From Curtobacterium sp. MCBA15_012 (GTDB taxonomy: Bacteria > Actinomycetota > Actinomycetes > Actinomycetales > Microbacteriaceae), in contig NZ_CP126267.1 in NCBI RefSeq assembly GCF_001864935.2, forward strand, positions 2,232,001-2,296,000: a stretch of 64,000 bases of DNA. Direction: 5' to 3'. Below the pieces are notes generated by a model. That model did no database searches. It was not told the origin of the DNA and worked only from the letters and a program-made list of their open reading frames with translations. Position 1 is the stretch's first letter; the number at the start of each line of letters is the position of its first letter. This document shows, piece by piece, positions 58,546-64,000 of the stretch. The position numbers were made by a program, and so were the translations under genes.

Positions 58546-60362
58546 GCGGGGTCTCCGGTCATGTCGGCGTCCTCGACGTCCCAGCTGGGCGCGTGGTCGC
58601 GGGCGTACTGGATCGAGGAGTTGCCGACGCCCTGCGGGACCATCGGCCACACCATCGAGTCGCGGCTGACGACGAAGTCGATGACGACCGGGCGGTCGTT
58701 CGTCTCGAGCGCCAGCCTGATCGCGTCGTCGACCTGGTCGGCCGACTCGACGCGGATGCCGAGCGCACCGTAGGCGTCGGCGAGCTTCACGAAGTCCGGG
58801 ACCCGGCGCGACTGGTGGCCGGTCTCGAGGTCGGTGAACGAGTGGCGGCCGTCGTAGAACAGCGTCTGCCACTGCCGCACCATGCCGAGCGACGAGTTGT
58901 TGATGATCGCGACCTTGATCGGGATGTCGTTGATGACGCAGGTCGCGAGCTCCTGGTTCGTCATCTGGAAGCAGCCGTCGCCGTCGATCGCCCACACCAC
59001 GCGGTCGGGTTGGGCGACCTTCGCACCCATCGCCGCCGGGACGGAGTAGCCCATCGTGCCCGCGCCGCCCGAGTTGAGCCACGCGTTCGGCCGCTCGTAC
59101 TTGATGAACTGCGCGGACCACATCTGGTGCTGCCCGACGCCCGAGGCGTACACGGCCTCGGGTCCGGTCAGCTCGCCGATGCGACGGATGATCGCCTGCG
59201 GGGCGAGCAGCCCGTCGGTCGGCTCGACGTAGCCGAGCGGGAAGTCCTGCTTGAGCCGGTCGAGCTTCGCCCACCACGCGCTCGTGTCGGCACGGTCCGC
59301 GGCGACCTCGTTCCAGGCCTCGAGCAGGTCGACGAGGACCTCGCGGGCGTCGCCGACGATCGGGACGTCGGCGAACCGGATCTTCGAGATCTCCGCCGGG
59401 TCGATGTCGACGTGCACGACCTTGGCGTCCGGCGCGAACTCGTCCGCCTTGCCGGTGACGCGGTCGTCGAAGCGGGCGCCGAGGGCGATGAGCAGGTCGC
59501 TGTCCTGCAGGCCGAGCACCGCGGGCACGGTGCCGTGCATGCCGGGCATGCCGAGGTGCTGCGGGTGCGAGTCAGGGAACGCCCCGCGGGCCATCAGCGT
59601 CGTCACCACGGGGGTGTTCGTCGCCTCGGCGAAGCGCAGCAGCTCGGCGGTCGCACCGGAGCGGATCACACCGCCGCCGACGTACAGCACCGGGCGTTCG
59701 GCCGCGGCGAGGAGCTGGGCGGCCGCCGTGATCTGCTTGCCGTGCGCCTTCGTGACCGGGCGGTACCCGGGCAGGTCGACCTTGGGCGGCCAGACGTACG
59801 GCGCGGACTTCTGCTGCGCGTCCTTCGTGATGTCGACGAGCACCGGGCCCGGGCGTCCGGTCGTCGCGATCTGGTGCGCGGCGGCCAGGGTCGCCGGGAT
59901 GTCGGCGGGGTCGGTCACGAGGAACGAGTGCTTCGTGATCGGCATCGTGATGCCCACGATGTCGGCCTCCTGGAAGGCGTCCGTGCCCATCAGGGTCGAG
60001 AACACCTGCCCGGTGATCGCGATGAACGGCACCGAGTCCATGTAGGCGTCGGCGATCGCGGTGACGAGGTTCGTCGCCCCGGGACCGGAGGTGGCGATGG
60101 CGACGCCGACCTTGCCGGACGCCGACGCGTAGCCCTCGGCCGCGTGGCCGGCGCCCTGCTCGTGCCGGACGAGGATGTGCCGGATCGTGGTCGACGCCAT
60201 GAGCTCGTCGTAGAACGGGATGATCGCGCCGCCGGGCAGGCCGAAGACGTCGGTGATCCCGAGGTGCTCGAGCGTCCGGAGGACGGCTCCCGAACCGGTC
60301 AGGGTCTCGGGCGACCGGCGGGTGCCGGCGGCCGCGGACAACGGTGTTGCTTCCGTGGGCAT
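58542..60362 (-). CDS. ilvB: Acetolactate synthase large subunit
   Basis: 606 aa TPP enzyme condensing two pyruvates (or pyruvate and 2-ketobutyrate). Motifs: [15 protein letters not shown] near 39, [13 protein letters not shown] [14 protein letters not shown] near 65 (catalytic Glu), [12 protein letters not shown] near 460 (TPP/Mg). ATG 60362, 45 nt after ilvD; no attenuator fits in that gap. Confidence 0.96.
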
Positions 60363-60407
60363 GAGGTGGTCCTTGCCTGGAGGGATGGCGGTTCGAACGT
60401 GTCGACG

Positions 60408-62102
60408 CTAGCCCGTGACCGCGCCCTTGGCGGCGGACTGGACGAGCTTCGCGAACTTCGCGAGGACTCCGCGGGTGTAGCGCGGGGGCAGCGGGGCCCA
60501 GCCTGCTCGGCGGGCCTCCAGCTCGGCGTCGTCGACCAGTAGGTCGAGCGAGCGAGCCGCGATGTCGACACGGATGCGGTCGCCATCGCGCACGAACGCC
60601 ACTGGACCTGCGTCCACGGCCTCCGGTGCGATGTGGCCGATGCACAGGCCGGTTGTGCCGCCTGAGAATCGTCCGTCCGTCAACAGTAGTACATCCTTGC
60701 CGAGCCCAGCGCCCTTGATGGCGGCGGTGATCGCGAGCATCTCGCGCATGCCCGGGCCGCCCTTGGGGCCCTCGTAGCGGATGACCACCACGTCGCCCTT
60801 CTGGATGCGGCCCTCCGTCAGGGCGTCCATCGCGGCACGCTCGCGGTCGAACACGCGTGCGGGTCCCTCGAACACCGAGGCATCGAAGCCCGCGGTCTTC
60901 ACGACGGCACCCTCGGGCGCGAACGACCCCTTGAGGATGGTCAGACCACCGGTGGCGTGGATCGGGTTGTCGATCTTGCGGAACACCTCGCCGTCGAGCT
61001 CCGGCGGGTCGATCTCGGCGAGGTTCTCGGCGAGGGTCTTGCCGGTGACGGTCATCACGTCGCCGTGCAGCAGGCCGGCCTCGAGCAGCGCCTTCATGAT
61101 CACGGGGATGCCGCCGTTGCGGTCGACGTCGACCATGACGTACTTGCCGAACGGCTTCATGTCGGCCAGGTGCGGGACCTTCGAGCCGATGCGGTTGAAG
61201 TCGTCGAGGGACAGCTCGACCTCGGCCTCGTGCGCGATCGCGAGGAGGTGCAGCACGACGTTGGTCGAGCCTCCCAGTGCCATGGCGACAGCGATGGCGT
61301 TCTCGAACGCCTCCTTCGTCAGGATCTGCCGGGCGGTGAGACCGAGGCGGAGCATGTTCACGACGGCCTCGCCCGAGCGGCGCGCGTAGTAGTCGCGGCG
61401 ACGGTCGGCGCTCGGCGGGGCAGCCGACCCCGGGAGCGACATGCCGAGGGCCTCGGCCACGCTCGCCATGGTGTTCGCGGTGTACATCCCGCCGCAGGCG
61501 CCCTCGCCCGGGACGATCGCGCACTCGATCTCCTTGAGCTCGGCCTCGCTCATGGTGCCGGCCTTGCAGGCACCGACGCCTTCGAAGGAGTCGATGATCG
61601 TGACCTCCTTGAACGAGCCGTCGGCCTGCTTCACGTAGCCCGGCATGACCGAGCCCGCGTAGAGGAAGACGCTCGCGAGGTCGAGGCGCGCCGCGGCCAT
61701 GAGCATCCCGGGGAGCGACTTGTCGCAGCCGGCGAGCAGGACGGTGCCGTCCAGGCGCTCCGCGTTGACGACCGTCTCGACGCTGTCGGCGATGACCTCG
61801 CGCGAGACGAGCGAGAAGTGCATGCCCTCGTGGCCCATCGAGATGCCGTCCGAGACGGAGATGGTGCCGAACTGCAGCGGGTACCCGCCGCCGGAGTGCA
61901 CGCCCTCCTTCGCGCCCTGGGCGAGGCGGTCGAGGGAGAGGTTGCAGGGGGTGATCTCGTTCCAGGAGGACGCGATCCCGATCTGCGGCTTGTCCCAGTC
62001 GGCGTCGCCCATCCCCACGGCCCGGAGCATGCCACGCGAGGTGGTCGCTTCGATCCCGTCGGTGACGACCCGGCTGCGCGGCTTCACGTCGATGTCAGGC
62101 AT
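60408..62102 (-). CDS. ilvD: Dihydroxy-acid dehydratase
   Basis: 564 aa Fe-S dehydratase making 2-ketoacids from dihydroxy acids. Landmarks: [17 protein letters not shown] near 40, [14 protein letters not shown] near 125, [15 protein letters not shown] near 198 and [15 protein letters not shown] near 480. The -10-like TAGACT 6 nt before ATG 62102 fits a leaderless promoter. The middle and 3' parts (60560-60720, 61260-61300) show slightly relaxed codon GC but no frame change. Confidence 0.95.
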   Translation of the reverse strand: MPDIDVKPRSRVVTDGIEATTSRGMLRAVGMGDADWDKPQIGIASSWNEITPCNLSLDRLAQGAKEGVHSGGGYPLQFGTISVSDGISMGHEGMHFSLVSREVIADSVETVVNAERLDGTVLLAGCDKSLPGMLMAAARLDLASVFLYAGSVMPGYVKQADGSFKEVTIIDSFEGVGACKAGTMSEAELKEIECAIVPGEGACGGMYTANTMASVAEALGMSLPGSAAPPSADRRRDYYARRSGEAVVNMLRLGLTARQILTKEAFENAIAVAMALGGSTNVVLHLLAIAHEAEVELSLDDFNRIGSKVPHLADMKPFGKYVMVDVDRNGGIPVIMKALLEAGLLHGDVMTVTGKTLAENLAEIDPPELDGEVFRKIDNPIHATGGLTILKGSFAPEGAVVKTAGFDASVFEGPARVFDRERAAMDALTEGRIQKGDVVVIRYEGPKGGPGMREMLAITAAIKGAGLGKDVLLLTDGRFSGGTTGLCIGHIAPEAVDAGPVAFVRDGDRIRVDIAARSLDLLVDDAELEARRAGWAPLPPRYTRGVLAKFAKLVQSAAKGAVTG

Positions 62103-62176
62103 GCAGTGAGTCTAGGACCGTTTGGGATACCAGCGGGACACCACACCCCACGGACGGGAGGCGCGGCTCGCCGCCG

Positions 62177-63019
62177 TCAGCGCGTCGCGCGCAGGCGGGC
62201 GAGCTGCTTCAGGACGTCGGTCAGCGCGGCCGGGTCGGCCACGCGGTGGCCGGCGACCGAGTCGCCCTCCCCCACCTTGACGCCGACGTCGCCGTCGCGG
62301 AGCACCCGGAAGGCGTCCTCGTCGGTCACGTCGTCGCCCGCGAAGAACACGGCGTCGGCGCCACGGAGCTCGCGGAGCCGCTCGATCGCGTCGCCCTTCG
62401 TGACGTGCCGCACGGCGAACTCGACGATGTCCTTGCCGCCGCGCTCGAGCACGTCCGGGTCGGCCTCGTGCGCCGCGCGGCTCGCGGCGGCGTTCGCCTC
62501 GGCCGCGACGTCGGCCCCCACGCGCCGGGTGTGCACGCCGTGGCCGGCGGGCTTGTGCTCGACGACGACCCCGGGGAAGCGCTCTCCCACCGCGTCGAGC
62601 GCGGCGCCGACCCGGGCGACCCGGGCCTGCTCGTCCTCGGTGAGCGCGGCCTCGGCGTGGCCGTCGACCCGCCACTCGACGCCGTGCGAGCCGACGAGCG
62701 CCATCTCCTCCGGGGCGTGCGACACGCGTTCGAGCCCCTCGAGCGGGCGGCCCGAGACGAGCACGACCTCGGTGTCCCGGGCGCGCTGCAGGGTGAGCAC
62801 GGCCGCCCACGAACCGGGCAGCGCCCCGACCTGGGCGGGGTCGTCGGCGAACGGTGCGAGGGTGCCGTCGAAGTCGAGCGCGACGAGGAGGCGCGGCGCG
62901 GCCGCGAGCGTCCCGAGGGCCGACGACAGGGCGGACGGGTCGGTGGAGGGGCCGCTCGACTGCTTGCCGTCGGTCTGCTGGCCGTCGGCCTGCTGACCGC
63001 TGGTGGTCTGCTCAGGCAC
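62177..63019 (-). CDS. otsB: Trehalose-6-phosphate phosphatase
   Basis: 280 aa HAD-family phosphatase: nucleophile motif DFDGTLAPF near residue 48, VSGRP near 90, KGDAIERL and GDDVTDEDAF near 230-240. Dephosphorylates trehalose-6-phosphate. The first 27 residues are Gln/Gly/Ser-rich with a GQQADGQQTDGKQ repeat. GTG 63019 overlaps the otsA stop region by 8 nt. Confidence 0.93.
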   Translation of the reverse strand: MPEQTTSGQQADGQQTDGKQSSGPSTDPSALSSALGTLAAAPRLLVALDFDGTLAPFADDPAQVGALPGSWAAVLTLQRARDTEVVLVSGRPLEGLERVSHAPEEMALVGSHGVEWRVDGHAEAALTEDEQARVARVGAALDAVGERFPGVVVEHKPAGHGVHTRRVGADVAAEANAAASRAAHEADPDVLERGGKDIVEFAVRHVTKGDAIERLRELRGADAVFFAGDDVTDEDAFRVLRDGDVGVKVGEGDSVAGHRVADPAALTDVLKQLARLRATR

Positions 63020-64000
63020 CGTGCGCCTCCCGGGTGTCCTCGGCGGCGCGCGCGGTCTGCGCGTCCTGGTCGAAGATCGACATCGTGTCGGTCTGCGCCT
63101 CGCGGTGCACCTCGCGCTCGGCGCCCGACGGGTCGATGCGCGCGGAACGGGGCGCGTGCCGGTCCAGGGCCTCGAGGAACGAACGCGACCAGCGGGCCAC
63201 GTCGTTGTCGCGGACGCGCTTGCGGAGGGCGCGCATCCGCGTCGAGCGCTCGCGGCGGGGCATCTCGACCGCGCGCTGGATGGCGTCCTTCAGGGCGCCG
63301 ATGTCGTGCGGGTTGATGATGACCGCCTGCTTCAGCTCGTCGGCAGCACCGGCGAACTCGGACAGGATGAGCACGCCGTCGTTGTCGAACCGGCTCGCGA
63401 CGTACTCCTTGGCGACGAGGTTCATGCCGTCGCGCAGCGCGGTGACGAGCATGATGTCGGCCGCGAGGTACAGGGCGACCATCTCCTCGCGCGGGTACCC
63501 GTGGTGCAGGTACGAGATCGGCTGGTGGCCGATCGTGCCGAGGTCGCCGTTCAGCCGCCCGACGCTCAGCTCGATCTCGTCGCGCAGCGTGCGGTACGTG
63601 TCCACCCGCTCGCGGCTCGGGCTCGCGACCTGCACCAGGGTGGCGTCCTCGACGGCGATGCGGCCGTCCTCGACGAGCTCACCGAAGGCCTTGATGCGGT
63701 GGCGGATGCCCTTGGTGTAGTCGAGCCGGTCGACGCCGAGCAGCACGGTCTTCGGGTTGCCGAGACCGGCACGGATCTCGCGGGCGCGCTCCTGGACCTC
63801 GGGCCGACGGGCGATCTCCTCGAAGCTCTCGGCGTCGATCGAGATCGGGAAGTGGCGCGCCTCGACGTGCCGGACCGTGATGCCCTTGCGGCTGCGGGGC
63901 GCATCCGGGTCGTCGACCGGCACGTCGATGGTCGAGCCCTTGGTCGTGTAGCCCTTGATGTGCCGCACGGCGCGGAGGAAGTCGCTCGCGTCGTCGTGGC
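63012..64000 (-). CDS. otsA: Trehalose-6-phosphate synthase (partial, C-terminal part)
   Basis: GT20 enzyme making trehalose-6-phosphate from UDP-glucose and glucose-6-phosphate. The 5' part lies beyond the right edge. Visible: LLGVDRLDYTKGIRHR, the GT20 donor-site signature; LRDGMNLVAKEYVA near the end of the catalytic domain; LILSEFAGAADEL. A C-terminal tail of about 60 residues (ARIDPSGAEREV...) exceeds the usual core. Gene pair otsAB; no promoter is visible in the window. Confidence 0.95.
   Translation of the reverse strand, partial: HDDASDFLRAVRHIKGYTTKGSTIDVPVDDPDAPRSRKGITVRHVEARHFPISIDAESFEEIARRPEVQERAREIRAGLGNPKTVLLGVDRLDYTKGIRHRIKAFGELVEDGRIAVEDATLVQVASPSRERVDTYRTLRDEIELSVGRLNGDLGTIGHQPISYLHHGYPREEMVALYLAADIMLVTALRDGMNLVAKEYVASRFDNDGVLILSEFAGAADELKQAVIINPHDIGALKDAIQRAVEMPRRERSTRMRALRKRVRDNDVARWSRSFLEALDRHAPRSARIDPSGAEREVHREAQTDTMSIFDQDAQTARAAEDTREAHGA

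Noticed and set aside
60363..60407. Leader-peptide attenuator before ilvB
   Set aside because: Only 45 nt separate ilvD and ilvB; no Leu/Val/Ile codon run or competing hairpins.

Overview
The window looks like a chromosomal segment of a high-GC actinobacterium. It has very high GC at third codon positions, frequent GTG starts, many 4-nt ATGA/GTGA gene overlaps, leaderless-type starts (a -10 hexamer 6-7 nt before the start codon), an rrn operon without spacer tRNAs, and a DtxR/IdeR iron box. Gene order and protein style suggest Microbacteriaceae, possibly Curtobacterium. That is an inference; comparing the 16S gene (47567-49090, minus) with a database would settle it. Nearly all of the window is ordinary vertically inherited chromosome. 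I see no phage, transposase or CRISPR array.

Left part (1-9.1 kb). A minus-strand run reads leuC-leuD-murA-plsC-gpsA-ddl (leucine isomerase, then peptidoglycan and phospholipid precursor enzymes; ddl runs off the left edge). A lone plus-strand FUSC-type membrane protein follows, then a minus-strand trio of two crcB fluoride channel subunits and a histidine phosphatase. At 9.1-14.6 kb there is a complete iron-regulated hydroxamate siderophore operon of desferrioxamine type: lysine decarboxylase, lysine N6-hydroxylase, and one protein fusing the acyltransferase to the NIS synthetase. At 14.6-17.5 kb there is a flavin oxidoreductase, a decayed FAD-monooxygenase/MarR pair, repeats and two identical tRNA-Glu genes.

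Middle part (17.5-41 kb). An MBL-fold hydrolase gene is followed by a LacI-regulated sugar ABC importer operon (binding protein, two permeases, a small membrane protein, LacI; no ATPase gene) with two perfect LacI-type operator palindromes upstream. A large surface-polysaccharide region follows: four GT2 proteins (one of them with an apparently inactive GT2 domain fused to a polytopic membrane domain), a GT14-like branching enzyme, a Wzx-like flippase, a GT4 enzyme, a GH16 glycan hydrolase and a secreted PIG-L deacetylase with three discoidin-like repeats. The plus-strand block (27.4-31.3 kb) and the minus-strand block (31.3-40.3 kb) converge, and within each block the genes mostly overlap by 4 nt.

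Right part (41-64 kb). A tRNA-Gln gene is followed by a thioredoxin-reductase-like gene and gltX, then the rrn operon (16S-23S-5S, minus strand). The amino-acid operon serA-leuB-ilvE-FAH hydrolase comes next, then two small membrane proteins, mtlD, the branched-chain set ilvD-ilvB-ilvN-ilvC, and otsA(partial)-otsB for trehalose. Together with leuCD at the left edge, most of valine/isoleucine/leucine biosynthesis is encoded here.

Intergenic DNA is unusually rich in short palindromic and tandem repeats. At least two families recur in several gaps (a GGACGGGAGGC palindrome and a GAGCACGTCGC stem-loop). With the partly inactive GT2 paralogue family, they are the least explained content of the window.
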